Shown here piece after piece: positions 8,076 to 15,918 of a stretch of DNA of 64,000 bases. The translations under genes were made by a program, and so were the position numbers. This DNA comes from Leptospiraceae bacterium (GTDB taxonomy: Bacteria; Spirochaetota; Leptospiria; Leptospirales; Leptospiraceae), in assembly GCA_024233875.1 (NCBI GenBank), contig JACKPB010000004.1, positions 124,001 to 188,000 on the forward strand, read 5' to 3'. The notes under the pieces are model-generated. The model did no database searches and had not been told where the DNA came from. It saw nothing but the letters and a program-made list of their open reading frames with translations. Position 1 is the first letter of the stretch; each line of letters starts with the position of its first letter.

Positions 8076-8208
8076 TTTAAAAACAAAGCAGCTGATTGTA
8101 AAATCTACTTTACAAGGTGTATCAATACGAAAAGATTGTATATATGGCGAGACTAAGGGATCATGTATGATTCCAATCTCTATTGAAACTTGTAAAATTC
8201 AAAGAAAT

Positions 8209-8245
8209 TTGAATCGTTCAATTGAGAAAGTCGATTCAATATTTT
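8209..8245 (+). promoter_or_regulatory. possible attenuator hairpin in the greA leader
   Basis: TTGAATCG at 8209-8216 and CGATTCAA at 8232-8239 form a perfect 8-bp inverted repeat with a 15-nt loop, followed directly by TATTTTT. This looks like a weak intrinsic terminator about 60 nt upstream of the GreA-family start. E. coli greA is known to have a leader terminator that yields short RNAs. Whether this element works the same way is inference. The remaining gap from 8076 to 8301 shows no ORF. Confidence 0.35.
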
Positions 8246-8301
8246 TCTTCTCAAAATTCTGTTAGGATACATATCCTTTTTTTAACATTGGAGTTTTTTT
8301 C

Positions 8302-11055
8302 ATGCCACAAGAGTCAGTATTGACAAACGATAAAGAAGTTCAGGATGAGTTTCAGAAACTTACCTCCTTATTCAATGAGGAAATATATGTTCGGGTAAAC
8401 GCCGAAAATATACCTGTAACCAAATTCAAAATTTATGATGATTTGATTCAGATTTATACAACTGAAAACAAATTGGAAGATGCTAATAAAGTGATCAAAG
8501 AGCATCTTGAGAATCACCCGGATAGCATTTCTGCCAGGTACATGACCGGTCTCATTTCCCTCATTCAAAATAAATTGGATGAGTCATCTCATTTAAAAAC
8601 TGTTTTAGAACAATTGAAACTAAACGGTAAATGGGTAATCATAGAATATGTAGCTGATAAGATTCTACAATTCGGTGAACAAAGATTAGCGTTAAAATTC
8701 AAAGCGGAAGCACTTGAAAAACTGAATAAAACCAAAGAATTGAAACCAGTTTTAGAGAAACTTGCCAGGCACGATCGAAAAAATCCGGAAATTGCCAAGA
8801 AGTATGCTCTATCTATAATTGACGAAGATGAAACCAAAGCAATTGGGTTTTTAAAACAGGCCGCTGAATCTTTTGCTCGATCTAAAGACTATTCAAAATT
8901 AGAAGAAATCTGGACTATTATTGTTCAAAAGAACTTTGAAGACATAGCCTTTTTTGAAAAAATAGAGAGAATTCTCTTAGCGAACAGAGAAAGATCCAGA
9001 TTGGTGATCTTGCTGCTTCCAATCATGGAGACCTACAAGTCCTATGAAGAACACGATAAAACGATATATTTTCTAAAAAAGATTTTGGATAGCGATCCTT
9101 TCCATTCAAAAGCAAGGAATGAGTTGATCAAAGCCTATAGAGCAAAATATGAAAATCATTCCTTATTGGAAGAATTTCTACGTCTATCCGAGATTGGAAA
9201 CTCTAAAAAGCCTATCAAAGCCTGTATATCGAATTTCGAAAGAAACATTGTATTTGATACCAATAATTATGTAATGCATAGAAATTGGGGTGTGGGAAAG
9301 ATTAAATCTATCAGCAGTGAGAGTGATTCAATAGTTGTAGATTTTTCCACTAAGAAAGAACACAAGCTTTCTATTCAAATGGCAATCACCAGTCTTAAGC
9401 CTTTAAAGAAAGATCACATTTGGGTGAAGCTATTTGAAACTCCGGATGAGATTCAAAAATTGTTTCAGGAAGATGTGGCTAATTTTATGGTAGAACTACT
9501 GACTTCCTATGACAATATCATGATTCTCAATGATATAAAAGCAGAGATCGTAGGAAGATTCATCCAAAAAACTGAAGATTGGTCCAAGTGGTGGAACAAA
9601 GCTAAGCTAGCTCTCAAAAAAGACCCCAGAATCGGCTTCAATCCTAAGAAAAAAGATGAGATTATCTTTCGACAAAAACCTATCTCCCTGACAGAAGAGT
9701 TAACTGATAAGTTCAACGCTCAAACCGATGCCAATAAAAAATTGGACATTGCTTTGGAGGCTCTCGAAGTTTATCAGGAAGCAGAAGGTGCAGTTGAATC
9801 TTTCAATCATTTTTACTATGAAGAAGAAGAGGCAAAAGAGACTCCAAGAAGAATAGTTGCTTATATTTACTTGGATTTTGCCTCATCCAAGGTGGATCCG
9901 GATGACTTACCCAGACACATCAAACCGGATGAAATCAAAGAAATCATCAAAAACTTAACTAAGGATGAAATTCTTCAGTATTCAAAATCGATATCTAACA
10001 TTGAAGTAAAAAAATCATTCGTTAATTTGATTAAAAAATATCATCCAAACTTCACAGAAAATTTCATAGAGCTCCTCTATGAAGTTCCCGTAAAGGCGAA
10101 TAAATATATTTTCTCCCAACTGGTAACTGAAGGGAAGTACGATGAACTGAATAAATTTTTAGAAAATGTCCTGGTACGATCCAAAGAAAATCCGGAAATC
10201 TTTCTCTGGGTGGCGAAATCTATCGCATCTAAGACTTGGGATTACAAGTGGATGAAGATCCCTGAAAAAGACCTACTTTTAAGAGTGTTTCGAATTTTGA
10301 AACCACTTGTTAAGATAGAAGAGAAAGGTACCAAGATGAAAAACATGGCAACAGACATCCTCTTTGGCAATCCCGATTATCTTCACAAGGTAATTACAGA
10401 AGAAACTGAAGAGTTTGTAAGAAAGCTATATGCTCTTTTCAAAGAAGTACCTTACATCACAGACAATGAGAAAGAAAAGTTTCAGGAGACTATCAATAAA
10501 TTGCGACCCAATTTTACCTGGAATGTCTATTCTATTTCCGATGATGAAGAAACAGATGAATATCTCCATATCTCACCTAACGTTATTCTGGTCACCCAGA
10601 ATGGCTTCAATACTAGAAAAGAAGTTTTCAATCATCTCGTGAATGTTGAGATGCTTGAAAACTCCAAAGACATAGGTGAAGCCCAGGAGAAAGGGGACTT
10701 AAGAGAAAATGCTGAATACAAGGCAGCGATGGAAAGGCAACAACAACTACAGGCAGAAGTAACAAAGATGGATGCGGAGTTGAAAAGTGCAAGAATCATC
10801 GATTTCTCTAAGGTTCTAGGGGATAGGATTTCTGTTGGAGCAAAAGTGAAATTGAAAGATACTGAAAACAATGAGATCTCTGAATACTCTATCTTAGGAC
10901 CCTGGGATGCAGATACTGAAAAGAACATCATCAGTTACCTTTCTCCTATGGGCAAAGCATTGATAGGAAAACGAAAAGGAGAAATCGCAAATTTAGATTT
11001 TGAGAATAGCCATAAAGCTTTTGAAGTTTTAGAAATTTCAAGATATTCAATTTGA
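8302..11055 (+). CDS. greA: transcript cleavage factor GreA fused to a long TPR-like N-terminus
   Basis: A 917-residue protein whose last 140 or so residues are GreA. The coiled-coil tip GDLRENAEYKAA carries the Asp and Glu that enter the RNA polymerase secondary channel and stimulate cleavage of backtracked RNA. The FKBP-like C-terminal domain follows (SVGAKVKL, LGPWDAD, SPMGKALIGKRKGE). Residues 1 to about 310 are helical repeats of TPR type, and a tudor/CarD-like beta segment (VMHRNWGVGKIKSI) lies near 325-375. The remaining middle part is helical and unassigned. Normal GreA is about 160 residues; this long form is typical of spirochaetes. A GGAG ribosome binding site precedes the ATG. It is a single-gene unit ended by a terminator. 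Confidence 0.9.
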   Translation: MPQESVLTNDKEVQDEFQKLTSLFNEEIYVRVNAENIPVTKFKIYDDLIQIYTTENKLEDANKVIKEHLENHPDSISARYMTGLISLIQNKLDESSHLKTVLEQLKLNGKWVIIEYVADKILQFGEQRLALKFKAEALEKLNKTKELKPVLEKLARHDRKNPEIAKKYALSIIDEDETKAIGFLKQAAESFARSKDYSKLEEIWTIIVQKNFEDIAFFEKIERILLANRERSRLVILLLPIMETYKSYEEHDKTIYFLKKILDSDPFHSKARNELIKAYRAKYENHSLLEEFLRLSEIGNSKKPIKACISNFERNIVFDTNNYVMHRNWGVGKIKSISSESDSIVVDFSTKKEHKLSIQMAITSLKPLKKDHIWVKLFETPDEIQKLFQEDVANFMVELLTSYDNIMILNDIKAEIVGRFIQKTEDWSKWWNKAKLALKKDPRIGFNPKKKDEIIFRQKPISLTEELTDKFNAQTDANKKLDIALEALEVYQEAEGAVESFNHFYYEEEEAKETPRRIVAYIYLDFASSKVDPDDLPRHIKPDEIKEIIKNLTKDEILQYSKSISNIEVKKSFVNLIKKYHPNFTENFIELLYEVPVKANKYIFSQLVTEGKYDELNKFLENVLVRSKENPEIFLWVAKSIASKTWDYKWMKIPEKDLLLRVFRILKPLVKIEEKGTKMKNMATDILFGNPDYLHKVITEETEEFVRKLYALFKEVPYITDNEKEKFQETINKLRPNFTWNVYSISDDEETDEYLHISPNVILVTQNGFNTRKEVFNHLVNVEMLENSKDIGEAQEKGDLRENAEYKAAMERQQQLQAEVTKMDAELKSARIIDFSKVLGDRISVGAKVKLKDTENNEISEYSILGPWDADTEKNIISYLSPMGKALIGKRKGEIANLDFENSHKAFEVLEISRYSI

Positions 11056-11068
11056 GTCTAATAAAAGA

Positions 11069-11090
11069 GGCAGAGAAATCTGCCTTTTTT
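11069..11090 (+). terminator. intrinsic terminator after greA
   Basis: GGCAGA (11069-11074), a GAAA tetraloop, TCTGCC (11079-11084) and six T. This is a compact GNRA-capped hairpin with a T-tract, directly after the GreA-family stop codon. Confidence 0.9.
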
Positions 11091-11161
11091 AAAAAAGTAT
11101 TTTTTATGTCTCATTAACTTTTCAATTTGCAAAGTAAATTCAATCTCAGGGAGAAGTTCGA

Positions 11162-12277
11162 ATGAAGAAGTCAATTGTCCTTTTTATACTCATCTTTAGT
11201 TGCTCGATCACTCCCAAATACTCTAAGAATTCTAAACCAATTAAAAAAAATCATAGTTCAAAACAAAATTTAGATCTAACTGTTATTCAGAAGATTCAAA
11301 AAGAGTCCTCAAAAGAGGATCCGATTTATACATCTATTGCAACATTCCAATCTTCAAATGAATATAGAATGTACGGTGTTTACTTCACTAAAGACCAGAA
11401 ACATTTAGTGGCAATCTCATCATTTAGGATTTCACTTTTTTCCATACCCGAAATGCAAGAAAAAGAATACCTTGAACCCAGAAACATTGTGGATGGAGGG
11501 TTTACCGGTTTCGCTCTCTCGGAGGATCATTCCGAAATCTTAGCAGGTTCCTCCTGGGAAAACCGGGCATATCTTTTGAATTGGAAAGGCAAAAAACTAA
11601 GATCTTATAGCTGCAAAATTCCCTACGCCTATCCGGAAGATGTCGCTTTCTCCTCTGATGGGAAACGCGTTCTGCTTACCTGCCATCACTTTGCAAAAGG
11701 GAATCGTTATTTGGCTATTTACACCAAGTTGGGAAAAGAACTTTCCTTTACCAATGCTAAACACTCCTACCTAGAAATCAAAGATTCTTCTATGGTTACG
11801 TACTCTCCTAAAGAGATCGTTTGGAAGAAAGAAGACCAAAAAAATGAAACTACCTATCGATTGCCTTACGATATGAAGTTTATTTCTATCGAAAAAGAGA
11901 AAGAAGTCCTGACAATGGATGGGAAGAAATGGATCATTTGGAAATTAGAAGACAAAATTCGAATGAAAAACTCATTTGTCGCTGCAAAATCTCTCTTTAC
12001 TAATGAAGAATATCAGATCGATCCTGATTATAGAAATTACGGTACTTTGAGTCCGGATGGACGATTCCTCCTCACCGGAGGGATAAATGGTGGGTACATT
12101 TGGAATCGTATGGGAGTTCTGAAGATGCATCTGGATGGTCATTCCAGAAATGTAAGTGCAGTTGCATATTCAGAGAATGGAAAATTCATAATTACTGCCA
12201 GTCCGGATCGATTGATACTCTGGCAAAAAGGAAGTCCTGCCAAAGAGATAAGCTCAGACCTTCACTCTAAGAATTGA
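11162..12277 (+). CDS. WD40-like beta-propeller lipoprotein
   Basis: A 371-residue protein with a short signal peptide ending in the spirochaete-type lipobox LIFSC, so Cys15 would be lipidated and the protein exported to the envelope. After a Ser/Lys-rich linker the rest looks like a beta-propeller of WD40 type: repeated blades such as VAFSSDGKRVLLTC, YGTLSPDGRFLLTGG and the best-preserved last blade HSRNVSAVAYSENGKFIITA ending in LILWQKG. Blades are degenerate and I count about five to seven. A ribosome binding site GGGAGAAG precedes the ATG. Such proteins usually mediate protein contacts; the ligand is unknown. The gene ends tail-to-tail with the glycoside hydrolase gene, overlapping by 11 bases. 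Confidence 0.75.
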   Translation: MKKSIVLFILIFSCSITPKYSKNSKPIKKNHSSKQNLDLTVIQKIQKESSKEDPIYTSIATFQSSNEYRMYGVYFTKDQKHLVAISSFRISLFSIPEMQEKEYLEPRNIVDGGFTGFALSEDHSEILAGSSWENRAYLLNWKGKKLRSYSCKIPYAYPEDVAFSSDGKRVLLTCHHFAKGNRYLAIYTKLGKELSFTNAKHSYLEIKDSSMVTYSPKEIVWKKEDQKNETTYRLPYDMKFISIEKEKEVLTMDGKKWIIWKLEDKIRMKNSFVAAKSLFTNEEYQIDPDYRNYGTLSPDGRFLLTGGINGGYIWNRMGVLKMHLDGHSRNVSAVAYSENGKFIITASPDRLILWQKGSPAKEISSDLHSKN

Positions 12278-13217
12278 GTTTGGAAAAATCCTCTACCAGA
12301 CCTTTGTACAGTTCTTTTTCCTCTAATTCCCAATTCAATACTCCAAATGCAGTTTCCGGATTCAACCGAGAATACTCTTTGTCATTAAAATCTGTAAGTG
12401 TCCAGAGAAAGTAGTGGAGATTTAGAGATCTCGAATATTGATACAATTCAAAGAGAACTTCAGCAATTTCTCTCTGAGATACCCTGACCCAGAGGGGACA
12501 AATTCCAATTTCACTGATCCAATGCGGTTTGTTTACATCATGATACTTTTCTAAGTAGAGGTTTATGGACCGTTTTATTTCGGTAGTGTAAAACTCTTTC
12601 TTTTTCCAGCTCATATAACAGGCGGGAATGTATGGATGAAAATTATAAATATCTACAAAATCATCTATCCCTTTCTCCAGGCATTCTCTTAGGAAGTCAA
12701 TTTTCTGAAAAGGTGCATAGACATTGGTGTCATCTCCCATGATTCCTCCCATCACAATTGTAGAATTGGGTTGTAGGGATCGTATAATGGGGGAAGTCTC
12801 TTTGATGAGACGCACAAACTCAGAGGAATTGGGCTTTTTAATCCAAAACCTAAGAGTGTTTGGTTCATTCCAAATCTCCCAATGATCTATACTGGATTGG
12901 TAACGCGAAACATATTTAGTTACAAATTCTATATAGCTATCCAGCCGATCCAATGGGTTCCAAAACTTTAGTCCGGGGGCAGTGCAATTGATAAAGGTTC
13001 CCGGCACCAGACCTGTAAGTAAGCCCAGGATTTTTATTCCGGATTGATGGACTTCCCGAACAAAGAAATCCAGGACAACCTCCGGGATGGGATCAAAGTA
13101 ATTGAGCTCCAGCCGAATCCATTCAGTTTTTAATTTTTTTAGGGAATCTATATAGGTTCTAAGATCTGATTCACTTTGATGCTTGAGAACAACATTCATA
13201 CCAAATCCGGGGATCAT
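12267..13217 (-). CDS. clan GH-A glycoside hydrolase-like protein
   Basis: A TIM-barrel protein of 316 residues resembling family 39/5 glycoside hydrolases. The acid/base Glu sits in WEIWNEPN (Glu118) and the nucleophile Glu in HWISEIGIC (Glu236). Both catalytic residues are therefore present. HPYIPAC and the final WTLTDFNDKE segment fit substrate-side loops. A longer frame would overlap the upstream regulator gene by 56 bases; the ATG at 13217 follows that gene's stop by four bases, has CCGGAG upstream, and gives the typical GFGMNVV barrel start. There is no signal peptide, so it probably acts in the cytoplasm or on an exopolysaccharide precursor. The substrate is unknown. It forms an operon with an EAL response regulator. 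Confidence 0.75.
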   Translation of the reverse strand: MIPGFGMNVVLKHQSESDLRTYIDSLKKLKTEWIRLELNYFDPIPEVVLDFFVREVHQSGIKILGLLTGLVPGTFINCTAPGLKFWNPLDRLDSYIEFVTKYVSRYQSSIDHWEIWNEPNTLRFWIKKPNSSEFVRLIKETSPIIRSLQPNSTIVMGGIMGDDTNVYAPFQKIDFLRECLEKGIDDFVDIYNFHPYIPACYMSWKKKEFYTTEIKRSINLYLEKYHDVNKPHWISEIGICPLWVRVSQREIAEVLFELYQYSRSLNLHYFLWTLTDFNDKEYSRLNPETAFGVLNWELEEKELYKGLVEDFSKLNS

Positions 13218-13221
13218 AGGA

Positions 13222-14937
13222 TTACTCCGGTAATTTTTTTGAGGGTTCCATGATAAAGTAGCCCTGTGAATATTCAATATTTAGTTCTGAGACTTTTTCC
13301 TGAATTTCTTTATTGGATACAAATTCCGCTACTGTTTCGGCACCAATGCTCCCGGAGAGTTCTTTGATAGATTTGGTTAGGAGATAAGCAGTTCTGTTTT
13401 GGATGATGTCTCTAATAAATTTCCCATCTATTTTTATGTAGTCCGGTTCCATTTCTAAAATTCTGGAAAGATTGGAATTCAGGACTCCGAAGTCATCAAG
13501 TGAGATTTTGAAATTCATATTCTTGAGGGCCTGAATTGTTTTCATACTTTGGGAGTTTGATGTGATGTTTACATGCTCTAAGATTTCAAATGTAATTCGA
13601 TCAGCAGGGACCTTGTATTCGGAAAGATAGGCTTCCATGATTTTAGGAAATTTTTTATCTTCTAATTCAAACTCTGTTAAATTGATCGAAAATGAATAGG
13701 GCAGATTTTCAAAAGTTTGCAATGCTTTTTCAATAATGATCCGGGTAATGATTCGTATGATACCGGTAGTCTTTGCAAGTTCGATAAAACTCTGAGGAGG
13801 GTGGATGATACCATTCTCTTCCAGCCTTGCCAGACACTCAAATTTAGTAATTTTCCCTATCCGATTGTCCTGAATTCCCTGGAAGTAGGGGAGAATTTTA
13901 TTTGAGGCAATTGCTTCTTTTAATTTCTTTCCCCAGGTCAAATTAGAATGATATCGGTCCGATTCATTCATCTTATTGTCAAAAAGTAGAATATCTGTCT
14001 CCTTATTATTGGAGCTGGACGCGATCATCAGGGCTATTTTTGCTTTGGAATACAATTGCTCTCCATTTGAATCAATAGCGGCTGATATGGTGGTATCAAT
14101 CTGAAAAAGTGTTTCTTCAACTACGGTTTGATCATTTTTAAATTTCTTTTTAATCTTTTCATAGAGTTCTAAAATGTCATCTTGGGATTTTTGAGTGAGG
14201 ATCGCAATTTCGTCATCATACAAATGGTAAATCGTCTCCTCAATTTCATCTGAAAGTTTGGATAGTAGGGTGTTTAAGAGTTTATTGTAGATTAGAATCC
14301 CAAAATTTTTGGTAGTTTCCGGGTAGTTTTCTATTTTTATCAAGAGTAGACAGGTGGGTTGATGGATTTCTTTCAATGCATTTTCCAGGCTACTCATATT
14401 GGGATGTCCGGTAAAATGGTTGAAATAAAGTGCTTTTTCTAGATCCTTACGTTTTTCTTCCAAATTTCGATCCAGATAATAAGACCTGATCGCTTCCTGG
14501 ACAGTGAGGTTCAAGTCTTCCGGATGCCAGGGTTTGGACAAAAATCGATAAAGGGAAGCATTGTTCAGAGCATTTCCCACTGCCTCGGCATTTGCCTGTC
14601 CGGTAAGCATGATTTTCTTGGTTTTGGGTATCAATTGATGAGCTTTGATTAAAAACTCATCCCCTTTCATTCCGGGCATAATTTGATCAGAAATTATAAC
14701 AGGGATGTGAATGTCTTCAGCAATACACTCTTCAATGATTTCAATGCCCATTTCTGCAGATTGTGCTATTTCTATTTGAAAATCATCTTTTAGGTTTTTT
14801 TTCAAATGATTTTTTAAACTGATTAGAATAATATCTTCATCATCTACGCATAAAATTATAGGTTTTTCTGTAAAATTGCCGGTAGATGGATTCAATTTCG
14901 GGTCCGTCATTCTTTTTGGTGAAAGCCTAGCTTTCAT
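13222..14937 (-). CDS. response regulator with degenerate GGDEF and EAL c-di-GMP phosphodiesterase domains
   Basis: A 571-residue signalling protein. Residues about 28-150 form a receiver domain (CVDDEDIILISL, phospho-acceptor Asp in IISDQIMPGMKG, later SKPWHPEDL). Residues about 180-320 look like a GGDEF fold in which the active-site loop reads YDDEIAIL, so no cyclase activity is expected. Residues about 340-565 form an EAL domain: the signature is FECLARL (Glu kept, Ala replaced by Cys), with NLTE, FEILEH, LDDFG, IKIDG, VAEFV and SQGYF supplying the usual metal ligands, Lys and Gln. c-di-GMP hydrolysis therefore looks possible and phosphorylation-controlled. An internal ATG ten codons in (14910) is an alternative start. 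No partner kinase is adjacent on this strand; a large histidine kinase lies about 1 kb away, divergent. Confidence 0.85.
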   Translation of the reverse strand: MKARLSPKRMTDPKLNPSTGNFTEKPIILCVDDEDIILISLKNHLKKNLKDDFQIEIAQSAEMGIEIIEECIAEDIHIPVIISDQIMPGMKGDEFLIKAHQLIPKTKKIMLTGQANAEAVGNALNNASLYRFLSKPWHPEDLNLTVQEAIRSYYLDRNLEEKRKDLEKALYFNHFTGHPNMSSLENALKEIHQPTCLLLIKIENYPETTKNFGILIYNKLLNTLLSKLSDEIEETIYHLYDDEIAILTQKSQDDILELYEKIKKKFKNDQTVVEETLFQIDTTISAAIDSNGEQLYSKAKIALMIASSSNNKETDILLFDNKMNESDRYHSNLTWGKKLKEAIASNKILPYFQGIQDNRIGKITKFECLARLEENGIIHPPQSFIELAKTTGIIRIITRIIIEKALQTFENLPYSFSINLTEFELEDKKFPKIMEAYLSEYKVPADRITFEILEHVNITSNSQSMKTIQALKNMNFKISLDDFGVLNSNLSRILEMEPDYIKIDGKFIRDIIQNRTAYLLTKSIKELSGSIGAETVAEFVSNKEIQEKVSELNIEYSQGYFIMEPSKKLPE

Positions 14938-15918
14938 ATTAGAAAGCGTCTACTTTTTTATTGTTTTAATTAATAAAAATAAATTTTTTCTTAAGGGTAT
15001 TCTTAGTTCTGCTTTTCAGTCCGGATTTTCTTCTTTTGGTTTAGGCTATAGGTAGTACAACCCCTATAAAAAAACACATTTTCACAGGAACGGAGACATC
15101 ACTCGGAAAATCCTGAATATTAAATTCCCAACCAAGCTTTGTGAGCTAAATTCATAATTCAAAAGCGTTTTACGAACTCATAGTTTGTAGTCATTCATAG
15201 AAAAATCGGCTATAAAATGGCAACATACCGTAATAGAAAAAGTGTAATTATTTATGAGAATTGGTATATAATTAAAATAGGCTAGGTGAGTCTATTGATA
15301 TCTAAAGAATCAAATGACTCTCTTATTCTTAATTTTAGAACATTGTCAACTGAGAATAAATTGAACTTCTAAATATGAATTTGAATTTTTTTAAGAAGAT
15401 TAAGTCATTAGGTTTTGTTGCTATGAATTTTTAGATCTCTAGTTATTTTCACGAGAATTTACGCATTCACGGGAGAATCTGTTATAAAATGGATACAACC
15501 CTTAAGAAAGAGTACGCAGGTACTTCTGTAAACCGGTATCTATGATCCAAGGATAATTTTGCGTATATACTTATTTTTGTATGTAGTTGTAATTTGGTGC
15601 TCTAGCGAAGTCGAAAATTTCAGGTGATTTCTGGGGAAAATACATAGAAACTTTCGAAAGAAACTTGTGAATTGAGAGACATATTAGCTTTCTCAACCGG
15701 TTATGAATTTGATAATTGTAATAGTAAATAAAAAAAAATAAAAAAGAAAAATTATTAGATTTTCTTTTACTAATAAAAAAAATCTATCAAAATAATATTT
15801 GTCGTTTAAGACAATAAATAACTGTTTCATCTAAGTCATTCTTAGGTAAGGATAAAATTCCTAAATGAAATAGATTGTATAGTATGATATGAAATAATTA
15901 CTAAAAAGGATTGCATTC
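14938..15918. other. long AT-rich intergenic region without a supportable gene
   Basis: This 981-nt divergent spacer lies between the EAL regulator and the PAS histidine kinase. All frames are broken by frequent stops. It contains three diverged copies of a short repeat (see separate entry) and a very A/T-rich stretch near 15720-15800. An AAAGGA ribosome binding site just before 15919 serves the kinase. I find no tRNA-like or riboswitch-like fold. Decayed coding sequence is possible. Confidence 0.6.
15044..15515 (+). repeat. three diverged copies of a 35-50 nt repeat
   Basis: Copies begin with TATA and share the pattern TATAaaatGG.nACAaCC.TA.AgAAA.AG. They lie at about 15044-15078, 15211-15244 and 15481-15515. 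The second and third also share upstream sequence (ATTCAt/cAG...AATCnG at 15193-15210 and 15465-15480). A TTTTCAC..GAA block occurs after the first copy (15078) and before the third (15445). Similarity is judged by eye, with small gaps, at roughly 60-75 percent. They may be remnants of an old duplication or of a mobile element. Confidence 0.4.

Noticed and set aside
15720..15800. Poly-A/T-rich stretch as a replication or transposon end
   Set aside because: It is simple AT-rich sequence without terminal repeats, target duplications or a transposase.
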